NCBI GenBank assembly: GCA_019242475.1
Contig: JAFAVK010000076.1
Location: 1 to 44,662 of the forward strand
Reading direction: 5' to 3'
Length of the DNA: 44,662 bases
Origin: Acidobacteriota bacterium
GTDB lineage: Bacteria; Acidobacteriota; Blastocatellia; Pyrinomonadales; Pyrinomonadaceae
In this document: positions 14,266 through 23,620 of the stretch, piece by piece
Layout: every line of letters starts with the position of its first letter
How positions within the stretch are numbered: the first letter of the stretch is position 1
Notes under the pieces: generated by a model
The model's input: only the letters and a program-made list of their open reading frames with translations
Told to the model about the DNA's origin: nothing
Databases searched by the model: none
Position numbers and translations under genes: made by a program

Positions 14266-15584
14266 CACTTCCGGTAGCCGGGGCGCGTGCGGAGGGCGAC
14301 GCCTTTGCGCGTGGTGCGGACGCGTATCTTGCGGTACTTGCCGTCGCGGGCGGCGTTGGTCGGGTAGTAGCCGAGCGAGTATTGCGTGCGCAGCTCGTCG
14401 GCGATCTGCTGGAAGGAGCGGCGGAGCAGCAGGGGGTTGTCGGCGGGCACGAGCCGGCCGCCCGTCGTGCGCGCGAGTTCGTTGAGGTAGTCGTCGGCCG
14501 TGCGGTAGAGCGCGTCGAGCATCTGCGAGATGGATTGGTCGCTCGCCTCGTCACGGTCGCGCGGGATGCCCGTCGTGCCGGGGCCGTCGCCGGGCCGGCG
14601 CGTGGTCGCGTCGGGGACGCCGTTGGGGTCGCGGCGGTCGTCTTCGGGGCGGCGCCCGCCGCCGCGCGGGTTGATGATGACCGAACCGGGCGGCATCCCC
14701 GGGATGCGGCCGAGCACGCCGCCGAGGTCTACGGGGCCGGTGCCGCCCCGGGCCTGCGCGCGTGCAAGCTGCTCGGTCTCGGCGCGCGTGTCGAAGCGCA
14801 CGGGGTAGACGATCACGTCCGACTCTTCGACGGCGCGGCGGTTGTCGTCGTAGGTGCGCCGGTCGCTGCGGTAGTCCACGCCGTCGGTGAGCATGATGAC
14901 GGCCTTGCGCCCCTTGAGGCGGCGCAGCGCGCGGTACGCCTGGTCGAAGGCGTCGTAGAGGCGCGTACCCTTGCCCGGACGCGTCGAGCGGATGGCCGAG
15001 GCGAGCGCGGCGCGGTCGGAGGTGAAGTCCGAGAGGTCGCGTATCTCGTCGTCGAAGGAGATGACCTTGACGCGGTCGCCCTCGCGCAGTTGTTCGGTGA
15101 AGGCGACGGCCGCCTCCTGCACCTGCCGTAGTTTTTCGACGGTGGTGCTGGCGCTCGTGTCGATCATGAGGACGACGTTGAAGGGCTCGGTGACGGTGGC
15201 GAAGAAGGCGACCTTCTGCTCGGCGTTGTCCTCGGAGACGTTGAACTCCTCGGCCTTGAGGTCTGGGACGTAGCGCCCGCCCTGGTCGCTCGCGATGACG
15301 GGCACGGTGACGAGGTTCGTTTCGACTTTGACGGCCTCGCCGTCGTCAACCTCTTGCTTCTCTTCAGACTCTTGTGACTGCGGCCTGGGCGTCTCGGCGG
15401 GCTTCGCCTCGGCCGGACGCTCCTGCTGGTTCTTCTTCGTCTCGCCGCTGCCGGGGAGCCTCCGCCCGGCCTGTGCGAAGGCAGAAGGCAAAAGGCAAAA
15501 GGCAAAAATGAAGACGAAGAGGGGCGGGGCTCCCGTCTTCAACTTTTGCCCTTTGCCTTTTACCTTTTGCCTTTTGCCTTTCAT
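14265..15584 (-). CDS. Secreted VWFA-related protein (Acidobacteria type)
   Basis: 439 residues. The signal peptide (1-39) has a basic n-region MKGKRQKVKGKGQK and a hydrophobic part FVFIFAFCLLPSAFAQA. A Pro/Glu/Lys-rich linker (40-85) leads to LVTVPVIASDQGGRYVPDLKAEEF and a von Willebrand factor A domain with the metal site DTSAS (142-146) and MLTDGVDYRSDRR. A C-terminal module (DDYLNELARTTGGRL to YSLGYYPTNAARDGKYRKIRV) completes the architecture of the VWFA-related family abundant in Acidobacteria. It probably mediates extracytoplasmic protein interaction; the function is unknown. Remarkably, both the basic and hydrophobic parts of the signal peptide are encoded by arms of an inverted heptamer repeat. 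A shortened relative lies at 41362-41853. Confidence 0.9.
   Translation of the reverse strand: MKGKRQKVKGKGQKLKTGAPPLFVFIFAFCLLPSAFAQAGRRLPGSGETKKNQQERPAEAKPAETPRPQSQESEEKQEVDDGEAVKVETNLVTVPVIASDQGGRYVPDLKAEEFNVSEDNAEQKVAFFATVTEPFNVVLMIDTSASTTVEKLRQVQEAAVAFTEQLREGDRVKVISFDDEIRDLSDFTSDRAALASAIRSTRPGKGTRLYDAFDQAYRALRRLKGRKAVIMLTDGVDYRSDRRTYDDNRRAVEESDVIVYPVRFDTRAETEQLARAQARGGTGPVDLGGVLGRIPGMPPGSVIINPRGGGRRPEDDRRDPNGVPDATTRRPGDGPGTTGIPRDRDEASDQSISQMLDALYRTADDYLNELARTTGGRLVPADNPLLLRRSFQQIADELRTQYSLGYYPTNAARDGKYRKIRVRTTRKGVALRTRPGYRK
15480..15582. repeat. Inverted GGCAAAA heptamer array inside a signal-peptide coding region
   Basis: The left arm is GGCAGAA followed by three GGCAAAA units (15480-15507). 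The right arm is TTTTGCC CTTTGCC TTTTACC TTTTGCC TTTTGCC (15544-15578). The 36-nt loop encodes KLKTGAPPLFVF of the VWFA-related protein. On the minus strand the right arm encodes the basic heptad KGKRQKV and the left arm the hydrophobic FAFCLLPSAF. Confidence 0.9.
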
Positions 15585-15638
15585 CCCCGGCTGTGATGCT
15601 CTTCGGCCGCCGCGCGGATGGACAGGCGGCGCCTTTTT

Positions 15639-15785
15639 TCAGCGCGAGCGTTTGCGCGACGAGCCGGTCAGGCTCTCGAAGACGCTGACGACCTTCGCGG
15701 CCGCGCGCCCGGCCGTCTCGGCGACGGAGTTGAGCAGGCCCTCGGGGCTACCTACTGCCTCCCCCTTTCTTGCCGCCGCCCTTCG
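15639..15785 (-). pseudogene. Out-of-frame C-terminal segment of the Gly-rich gene
   Basis: The glycine-rich gene stops with TAG at 15750-15748. In the +1 frame, the sequence continues past that point as GSPEGLLNSVAETAGR, AAAKVVSVFESLTGSS, RKRSR and then a stop at 15639. This segment looks like genuine amphipathic-helix protein, unlike the Arg/Pro/Ala noise before it in the same frame. A single-base change within the G5 tract shortly before the stop would join the two. It may be a lost C-terminus, a sequencing error or a phase-variable junction. Confidence 0.4.
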
Positions 15786-16833
15786 CGCCGCCCTTGCCCG
15801 CGCCGCGGGCCGTGCCGCCGCCGCCGGCCGCAGAGCCTTTGCCTCCGCCCTTCTTCGCGGCCCCGCCTTTAGCCGCGCCGCCTTTCGCACCGCCCCTGGC
15901 AGCGCCTTTGGACGCGCCCTTCCCTGCGCCGCCTTTGGACGCGCCGCCCTTGGTCGCAGCCTTGGCACCGGCCTTGGCACCGCCGCGCGCGCCAGTCCAC
16001 GAGGAGCCTTTCGCGCCTCCGCCGCCGCCCGACTTCTTCGCGCCGGCCTTCGCCCCGCCTTTGGTCGAGCCCTTCGCGCCCGCGCCCGGCTTACCGCCGC
16101 CGCCGCCCTTGCCTGTGCTCTTCGCGCCGCCTTTACCGGTACCCTTGGCGCCGCCCTTCCCGGCCGCGCCGCCGCCTTTTGCACCGGCCTTGGCCGCGCC
16201 GCCCTTGGCCGCGCCTTTCGTCGAGGCGCCTTTGCTGGCCCCGCCCTTCTGGGAACCGGCGGCCGCACTGCCTCTGGCTGCGCCGCCTCCCTGAGCGGCA
16301 CCACCGCCACCACCACCCTTCTTAGCCGCGCCGCCCTTTGCACCGCCGCCGCCGGCACCTCCGCCTTTGGCAGCGGCGCCGCCACCTTTGGCTCCGCCTC
16401 CACCTTTCGCGGCACCGCCGCGGTCGGTCTTGCCGGCACCGGCCGCGGCGCCGCTCTTCGACGTGCCGCCCGCGCCCGCGCGCGCGGAACCGCCGCGGTT
16501 CGAGGTGCCGCCGCCCGTCAGGCCGCCGCCCGCGCCGGCCGTCCCGCCGCCCGCGTCTTCGCCATAACCGACGCCGCCGGCAGCGCCGCCGGCGTCATCG
16601 TCGTCGCCGACGTTAACGCCGCCCCACCTGTCCGAATCTTCGTCGGGGCTGGGCGTGCCGCCGCCGGCAATGCCCGCGCCCATGCCCGTCGTGCGACCGA
16701 TGGCCGCGCCGCCGTGCGTGCCGCCGCTTTCGGCGCCGCCGCCGGTCTCGCCGCCGCCCGTCGAAATCTCTCCGCCGCCGCCTTCAGAACTGCCGCCGGC
16801 CGCGTCGTCTCTGTCGTCTCTTTCACTGGACAT
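15748..16833 (-). CDS. Gly/Ala/Lys-rich low-complexity protein with acidic N-terminal half
   Basis: 361 residues, no signal peptide. Residues 1-105 are Gly-rich with acidic and Ser/Thr positions (MSSERDDRDDAAGG, GGVNVGDDDDAGGAAGG). Residues 105-361 are dozens of near-repeats of GGA-K-GG (AKGGAAKGGAAKKGGG) and strongly basic. The charge is split between the ends and no fold is expected. A good AAAGGAG lies 11 nt before the ATG, which supports real translation. The basic half is reminiscent in composition of histone-H1-like and other nucleic-acid-binding tails; that role is inference only. No family is recognised. The stop codon is in GGCAGTAGGTAG, a heptamer-like sequence, and a plausible C-terminus continues in the +1 frame. 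Confidence 0.7.
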   Translation of the reverse strand: MSSERDDRDDAAGGSSEGGGGEISTGGGETGGGAESGGTHGGAAIGRTTGMGAGIAGGGTPSPDEDSDRWGGVNVGDDDDAGGAAGGVGYGEDAGGGTAGAGGGLTGGGTSNRGGSARAGAGGTSKSGAAAGAGKTDRGGAAKGGGGAKGGGAAAKGGGAGGGGAKGGAAKKGGGGGGAAQGGGAARGSAAAGSQKGGASKGASTKGAAKGGAAKAGAKGGGAAGKGGAKGTGKGGAKSTGKGGGGGKPGAGAKGSTKGGAKAGAKKSGGGGGAKGSSWTGARGGAKAGAKAATKGGASKGGAGKGASKGAARGGAKGGAAKGGAAKKGGGKGSAAGGGGTARGAGKGGAKGGGKKGGGSR

Positions 16834-17128
16834 CTGTCGTTCTACTCCTTTGGTGAGAGAGTGTCCGAGCCCCGCCGCGCGGGCGGGGCCGTGCCTTTGC
16901 GATAAATGCAGCGCAAGAATCAGTATGACCCGAAGACAGTTGTCTCGTTTGCGGCGGAGGATAACACAACTTTACGCGACGCGAACCAATTGTTTCTGAC
17001 GACTTCGAAATTTTCTCTCGTCATCGTCGTTATCGTGAACGCCATTGAACGAACAGACGACCCGCCGGCGTTTGCCCGCGCGCGCCGCGTGCCGCCATAA
17101 TGTGGTCGAGGGGAATCTTTTAAAGTCG
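16834..17128. other. Divergent intergenic region with leader hairpin
   Basis: This 295-nt space separates the Gly-rich gene (minus) from the DUF2721 gene (plus). A perfect 8-bp GC stem (GCCCCGCC 16869-16876 with GGCGGGGC 16882-16889) lies 36 nt upstream of the Gly-rich start and would be in its mRNA leader or promoter. The right half is AT-richer (16930-17040) and probably holds promoters, but no convincing -35/-10 pair stood out. Confidence 0.5.
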
Positions 17129-17686
17129 ATGGAAGCGCTCTCTTCAGCGGTCGCCGTCCTGACGGCGATGATCACGCCCGCCGTGCTCATCTCGGCCTGC
17201 GGCGCGCTGATCCTTTCGACCTCGACGCGTTTGGGTCGCGTCGTTGACCGCGTGCGCATGCTCATCGAGCGCTTCGAAGAGACGATGAAGACGCAGGAGG
17301 AGGGCGTCGAGATGTTCGAGGAGCGCCGCTCGTTCCTCTTCAACCAGCTCGACAAGCTGACGACGCGCACGCGCCTGCTCCAGCGAAGCATGCGCGTCTT
17401 CTACCTCGCGCTCGGCGTCTTCGTCGCCACCAGCGTCGCCATCGGGCTCGTCGCGGCCGTCGGGCATCCTTCCTACGCCTGGCTCCCCGTCGTGCTCGGG
17501 CTCGCGGGCGCCTGCGGCCTCTTCTACGGCAGCGTCCTCCTCATCCACGAGTCGCGCATCGCGCAGGAGTCTCTGAACGCCGAGATGGACTTCATCTGGA
17601 AGCTCGGCCGCGCGCTCGCCCCGCCCGACCTGCGCCAGACGCGCAGCCCGCACTTCAACCCGCTGACGCTCCGCCGCAAGCTTTAA
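17129..17686 (+). CDS. DUF2721 membrane protein
   Basis: 185 residues. The opening MEALSSAVAVLTAMITPAVLISACGALIL followed by STSTRLGRVVDRVRML is characteristic of the DUF2721 family of small integral membrane proteins of unknown role. Hydrophobic segments lie at about 10-32, 95-117 and 125-147, with an amphipathic, Arg/Glu-rich helix (35-90) between the first two. The ATG at 17129 is chosen because the family begins there; the frame stays open upstream to 17045, but the added residues are Arg-rich and unlike the family. It is divergent from the Gly-rich gene and converges with the aldehyde dehydrogenase gene across a heptamer element. Confidence 0.85.
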   Translation: MEALSSAVAVLTAMITPAVLISACGALILSTSTRLGRVVDRVRMLIERFEETMKTQEEGVEMFEERRSFLFNQLDKLTTRTRLLQRSMRVFYLALGVFVATSVAIGLVAAVGHPSYAWLPVVLGLAGACGLFYGSVLLIHESRIAQESLNAEMDFIWKLGRALAPPDLRQTRSPHFNPLTLRRKL

Positions 17687-17710
17687 GCTCCCCGGCGAGA
17701 TGGCTTCCCT

Positions 17711-17731
17711 TCAAATTTGAAATTTCAAATT
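17711..17731. repeat. Heptamer element TCAAATT TGAAATT TCAAATT
   Basis: Three AT-rich 7-nt units, partly palindromic, lie in the 77-nt space between two convergent genes (stops at 17686 and 17764). The sequence is closely related to the elements at 7535 and 21414. Confidence 0.8.
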
Positions 17732-17763
17732 GTTAAGGCGTGTCTCTGTGTTGAAATCCCTCC

Positions 17764-19347
17764 TCAATCCTTCGTCCAGCGGTTATCGACGAGGCGCCAG
17801 AGGCGGCGCGGGTTGGCGTCGCGGAGTTCGGGGGGGAGCGCCTCCTGCGGGAAGTTCTGGTAGCAGACGGGGCGCGCGAAGCGTTTGATGGCGGCCGTGC
17901 CGACCGAGGTCGTGCGCGCGTCGGTCGTCGCGGGGTAGGGGCCGCCGTGCTGCATCGCGGCGCAGACCTCGACGCCCGTGGGGAAGCCGTTGAAGACCAA
18001 CCGCCCGGCCTTCTGCTCCAACACTCTGACGAGCCACGCGTACTCGCGCAGGTCTTCGGGCGTGCCGTGAATCGTCGCCGTCAGCGCGCCCTCCAACCCT
18101 TCGGCCACGCGCCGCAGCTCTTCAACGCTTTGACAGCCGACGACGAGAGTCGAAGGGCCGAAGACCTCTTCGCCCAACTCTCGTTTGTCGAGGAAGGTCG
18201 CGGCGTCGGTCGAGAAGACGCAGGCCGCGGCCTGCGTGCGTGATGCGTCGGCCGCGGCCCCACCCGCCTTTCGTTTGACTATCCTTTGCAGTCTTTCGAC
18301 TCCCTCCTCGTAACCGCGGCGAATGCCCGCGTTCAGCATCGTGCCCGGCGGCGCCGCGGCGAACAGCTCGTCGGTTTTATCAAGAAACTTCCCGAACGCC
18401 TCACCCTGCACCCCGACGACGAGGCCGGGGTTGGTGCAGAACTGCCCCGTGCCGAGCGTCACCGACTGCTTCAAGCCTTCGGCGAACTCCGCGCCGCGCT
18501 CGCGCAGGGCGCCCGGCAGGACGAAGACGGGGTTGACGCTCCCCATCTCCGCGTAGACCGGAATCGGCTCCGGCCGGCGCGCGGCCGCGTCGAAGAGCGC
18601 GCGGCCGGCGCGGAGCGAGCCGGTGAACCCGACGGCTTTCGTCCGCGGGTGTTCGACGACGGCGAGGCTCACCTCCGGGCTCTGCCCCTGCACGAGCGAG
18701 AAGACGCCCGAAGGCATCCCCGCCTCTTCGGCCGCGGCGACGACGGCGCGCGCGACCAGCTCGGACGTGCCTGGGTGCGCGGGGTGCGCCTTCACGACGA
18801 CCGTGTTGCCGGCGGCGAGCGCGGAGGCCGTGTCGCCGCCCGCGACCGAGAAGGCCAGCGGGAAGTTGCTCGCGCCGAAGACGGCCACGGGGCCGAAGGG
18901 GATGAGCATCCGCCGCAGGTCGGGCTTCGGCACGGGCTTGCGCTCGGGCTCGGCGCGGTCAATCGTCGCCTCGACCCACGAGCCTTCGCGCACGACGCCC
19001 GCGAACATCTTCAACTGGGCGGTCGTCCGCCCGCGCTCGCCCTTCAGCCTCTCGGAGGGCAGCGCCGTCTCGGCCCGCGCCGTCTCAAGCAACTCGTCGC
19101 CGAGCGCTTCGACGTTCCGCGCGATGGCTTCGAGAAAGCCCGCGACCTCCTCGGCGCTTTTTGCCCTGTACTGCTGAAAGGCGCGCGCCGCCGAGTCGAG
19201 CGCGCGGGCGACGACCGCGGGCGTCGCCTCGTGAAACTCCGGCCCGAACTCGCGCCCCTCGGAAGGGTTGAAGGCGCGGAACGTTCCGCCGTCGTCCCCG
19301 ACCGGCCCGCCCTCGACGATGCTTCTGCCGTAAAGTTTCACTGGCAT
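17764..19347 (-). CDS. Aldehyde dehydrogenase, probable alpha-ketoglutarate semialdehyde dehydrogenase
   Basis: 527 residues. The catalytic residues of the NAD(P)+ aldehyde dehydrogenase fold are visible: N161 in GASNFPLAFS, K186 in VVVKAHPAHPGTS, general base E267 in YAEMGSVNP and nucleophile C304 in TGQFCTNPGL. SNFPLAFSVAGGDTASALAAG and AHPAHPGTSELVA fit the NADP+-type branch containing 2,5-dioxovalerate (alpha-ketoglutarate semialdehyde) dehydrogenases, which make 2-oxoglutarate in non-phosphorylative sugar-acid pathways. The ATG at 19347, 25 nt after the upstream stop, is preferred to an in-frame GTG at 19386 that overlaps the dehydratase gene. Co-transcription with the xylonate dehydratase supports the pathway assignment. 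Confidence 0.9.
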   Translation of the reverse strand: MPVKLYGRSIVEGGPVGDDGGTFRAFNPSEGREFGPEFHEATPAVVARALDSAARAFQQYRAKSAEEVAGFLEAIARNVEALGDELLETARAETALPSERLKGERGRTTAQLKMFAGVVREGSWVEATIDRAEPERKPVPKPDLRRMLIPFGPVAVFGASNFPLAFSVAGGDTASALAAGNTVVVKAHPAHPGTSELVARAVVAAAEEAGMPSGVFSLVQGQSPEVSLAVVEHPRTKAVGFTGSLRAGRALFDAAARRPEPIPVYAEMGSVNPVFVLPGALRERGAEFAEGLKQSVTLGTGQFCTNPGLVVGVQGEAFGKFLDKTDELFAAAPPGTMLNAGIRRGYEEGVERLQRIVKRKAGGAAADASRTQAAACVFSTDAATFLDKRELGEEVFGPSTLVVGCQSVEELRRVAEGLEGALTATIHGTPEDLREYAWLVRVLEQKAGRLVFNGFPTGVEVCAAMQHGGPYPATTDARTTSVGTAAIKRFARPVCYQNFPQEALPPELRDANPRRLWRLVDNRWTKD

Positions 19348-19372
19348 CCCTTCGCCTGCGTTTGAGAAAAGT

Positions 19373-21346
<1,974 letters not shown>

Positions 21347-21386
21347 CTCGGCGGGCCACCTCCCCGTTTTAAATTCAGAGAGGATT

Positions 21387-21448
21387 AAAACACAGGGACA
21401 CAGAGTTCTTAAGAATTTCAAATTCGGAATTTCAAATTTGAAATTCTA
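21387..21448. repeat. Heptamer element AATTTCA/AATTTGA in a divergent promoter region
   Basis: Five 7-nt units AATTTCA AATTCGG AATTTCA AATTTGA AATTCTA run from 21414 to 21448, and 21427-21446 is a perfect 20-nt palindrome. Next to it AACACAGGGACACAGAG (about 21389-21405) looks like another short dispersed repeat. Unlike most others this element is between divergent genes, so it may contribute promoter or operator sequence (TAATAT at about 21456). Confidence 0.75.
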
Positions 21449-21487
21449 ACGGTGTAATATCCGGTCTCAACTTCAGGAGAGACCAAC

Positions 21488-22618
21488 ATGCTGAGGCGCA
21501 GCTTCATCAAGGGTTCAATCGGCGTAGCGGCCGGCGCCGTGCTGCACGACGCGACGCACGTTGAGGGGCAGGGGGCGGAAACTTCGAAGGAGCCGCGCCT
21601 GCGCTTCTCCGTCGTCGGCATCAACCACTCGCACATCCACGGACAGATCGGCGCCGTCGAAAGGGGCGGCGGCCAACTCGTCTCCTTCTACGCGAAAGAG
21701 CCCGACCTCGCCGCCGACTTCGCCAAACGCTACCCGCAGGCCCGCGCCGCGCGCGACGAGCGGGAGATTCTTGAAGACGAGTCGATCAAACTCGTCCTCA
21801 GCGCCGCGATACCCTCCGAGCGCGCGCCGCTCGGCGTCCGCGTGATGCGCCACGGCAAGGACTACATGGCCGACAAGCCGGGCATCACCACGCTCGAACA
21901 GCTCGCCGAGGTCAGGCGGGTGCAGAAGGAGACGCGCCGCATCTACTCCATCATGTACAGCGAGCGTTTCGAAAACGCGGCGACCGTCAGGGCCGGCGAG
22001 CTGGTCAGGGCCGGCGCCGTCGGCCGCGTCCTCCAGACCGTCGGGCTCGGGCCGCACCGCATCAACAACGGGCGGCGCGACCCCTGGTTCTACGACCGCA
22101 AACGCTTCGGCGGCATCCTCTGCGACATCGGCTCGCACCAGGCCGACCAGTTCCTCTTCTTCACGGGCTCGACCCGCGCCGAAGTGGTCGCCTCGCAGGC
22201 GGGGAACGTCCAGCACGCGCAGTGGCCTGACTTCGAAGACTTCGGCGACATGCTGCTGCGCGGCGACAGAGGGACGGGCTACGTCCGCGTCGATTGGTTC
22301 ACGCCCGACGGCCTGAGCACCTGGGGCGACGGGCGCCTGACGATTCTCGGCACGGACGGCTTCATCGAAATCCGCAAGAACGTGGACATCGCGGGTCGGC
22401 CCGGCGGCAACCACCTCTTCCTCGTGGACAAGAAGGAGACGCGCCACATCGACTGCCGCGACGTACACCTCCCTTACGGCGAACAGCTCGTGGACGACGT
22501 CCTCAACCGCACCGAGACCGCCATGCCGCAGGAGCACTGCTTCCTCGCCACCGAGCTGGCGCTCAAGGCGCAGAAGCAGGCGCAGAGAGTCACCCTCGGA
22601 AAGACCGAACAATCATGA
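21488..22618 (+). CDS. Gfo/Idh/MocA-family oxidoreductase, probable Tat substrate
   Basis: 376 residues. The N-terminus LRRSFIKGSIGVAAGAVL is a twin-arginine-type signal (RRSFIK), so the protein probably acts in the periplasm. After residue 37 the Rossmann part begins (RFSVVGINHSHIHGQI, an atypical glycine motif), followed by the family lysine in MADKPG and a C-terminal alpha/beta sheet domain (PHRINNGRRDPWFYDRKRFGGILCDIGSHQADQFLFF). This family oxidises or epimerises sugars and cyclitols with tightly bound NAD(P). The start has CAGGAG 9 nt upstream. Its stop overlaps the start of the next gene (ATGA), indicating translational coupling. The substrate is unknown; the setting suggests a sugar or sugar acid. 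Confidence 0.88.
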   Translation: MLRRSFIKGSIGVAAGAVLHDATHVEGQGAETSKEPRLRFSVVGINHSHIHGQIGAVERGGGQLVSFYAKEPDLAADFAKRYPQARAARDEREILEDESIKLVLSAAIPSERAPLGVRVMRHGKDYMADKPGITTLEQLAEVRRVQKETRRIYSIMYSERFENAATVRAGELVRAGAVGRVLQTVGLGPHRINNGRRDPWFYDRKRFGGILCDIGSHQADQFLFFTGSTRAEVVASQAGNVQHAQWPDFEDFGDMLLRGDRGTGYVRVDWFTPDGLSTWGDGRLTILGTDGFIEIRKNVDIAGRPGGNHLFLVDKKETRHIDCRDVHLPYGEQLVDDVLNRTETAMPQEHCFLATELALKAQKQAQRVTLGKTEQS

Positions 22619-23607
22619 GAGTGCTGTTCATCGGCGGCACCGGCTTCATCAGCACGGCCGTCAGCCGCCTCGCGGTCAACGAAGGGATTGACCTGTACCT
22701 GCTCAACCGCGGGTTGAGGGGCGCCACGCCCGACGGCGCCCGCGGCCTGACCGCCGACATCAACCGGCCGGAAGAGGTTCGCGCGGCCCTCCGAGATTTG
22801 AAGTTCGACGCGGTCGTCAACTGGATCGCCTACACGCCCGAAGACATCGAGCGCGACCTCTCGCTCTTTAAAGGGCGGGTCGGGCAGTACGTCTTCATCA
22901 GCTCCGCCGCCGCTTATCAAAAGCCGCCCGCGCACTACGTCATCACGGAGGAGACGCCGCTCGTCAACTCCTTCTGGGACTACGCGCGCGGGAAGATCGC
23001 CTGTGAAGAGAGGTTGCAGAGGGCACACGCCGTTGAAGGTTTCCCCGCGACGGTCGTCCGCCCCTCGCACACGTACGAGACGAACTTCCCCGTCGCCGTC
23101 GGGGGCGGCGGCACCTACACGCTCGCCGCGCGGATGAGGAAGGGGCTGCCGATTATCGTCCACGGCGACGGCACTTCGCTGTGGACTCTGACGCACTCGG
23201 AAGACTTCGCGCGCGGCTTCCTCGGCCTGCTCGGCAATGCGGAAGCAATAGGTCAAGCCTTCCACATCACCTCGGACGAGGTGCAGACGTGGGAGCAGGT
23301 CTACCGCACCATCGCCGCGGCGCTCGGCGTGGAGGCGAACGTCCTGCACGTCCCGTCCGACTTCATCGCGCGCGTGGTGCCGAGGCTGGCGGGGACTTTG
23401 CAAGGGGACAAGAAGTGGAGCGCCGTCTTCGACAACGCGAAGATCAAGCGGTTCGTGCCGGGCTTCCGCGCGTCGATTCCCTTCGCCGAAGGGATTCGGA
23501 GGACGGTCGCGTGGTTTGAAGAGGACGAGCGGAGGCGCCGCGTGGACGAGTCTTTGAACGACGAGATGGATTTGATTGTCAGGTCTTACGCCGCGCTTGC
23601 GGGCTGA
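22615..23607 (+). CDS. NAD-dependent epimerase/dehydratase (extended SDR)
   Basis: 330 residues. The N-terminal dinucleotide motif is GGTGFIS (7-13), the catalytic pair is in DYARGKIACE (YxxxK), and the C-terminal half has the epimerase substrate-domain pattern (VVRPSHTYE, HGDGTSLWTLTHSEDFARGFLGLLG, FHITSDEVQTWEQVY). It is a cytosolic nucleotide-sugar or sugar-modifying enzyme of the atypical extended SDR type. The ATG overlaps the preceding stop by ATGA, so expression is coupled to the Gfo/Idh gene. The frame extends upstream to 22294 but that part is antisense-like noise within the Gfo/Idh gene. It converges with the next gene across 13 nt. Confidence 0.9.
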   Translation: MRVLFIGGTGFISTAVSRLAVNEGIDLYLLNRGLRGATPDGARGLTADINRPEEVRAALRDLKFDAVVNWIAYTPEDIERDLSLFKGRVGQYVFISSAAAYQKPPAHYVITEETPLVNSFWDYARGKIACEERLQRAHAVEGFPATVVRPSHTYETNFPVAVGGGGTYTLAARMRKGLPIIVHGDGTSLWTLTHSEDFARGFLGLLGNAEAIGQAFHITSDEVQTWEQVYRTIAAALGVEANVLHVPSDFIARVVPRLAGTLQGDKKWSAVFDNAKIKRFVPGFRASIPFAEGIRRTVAWFEEDERRRRVDESLNDEMDLIVRSYAALAG

Positions 23608-23620
23608 ACGCCCGCCCGGC

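Noticed and set aside
15748..16833. PE_PGRS-type mycobacterial protein
   Set aside because: There is no PE domain, and Lys/Ala repeats with other gene content do not fit mycobacteria.
15295..16905. Long plus-strand Ala/Gly/Arg/Thr and Pro/Ala-rich frames opposite the VWFA and Gly-rich genes
   Set aside because: They mirror the Gly/Ala/Lys repeats on the minus strand and have no credible start signal or domain.
21482..21545. Lipoprotein signal for the Gfo/Idh protein
   Set aside because: There is no cysteine in a lipobox; the RRSFIK motif favours Tat instead.
22294..22614. 107-residue extension of the epimerase
   Set aside because: Lies within the Gfo/Idh gene in another frame; the ATGA overlap and GGTGFIS position fix the start at 22615.
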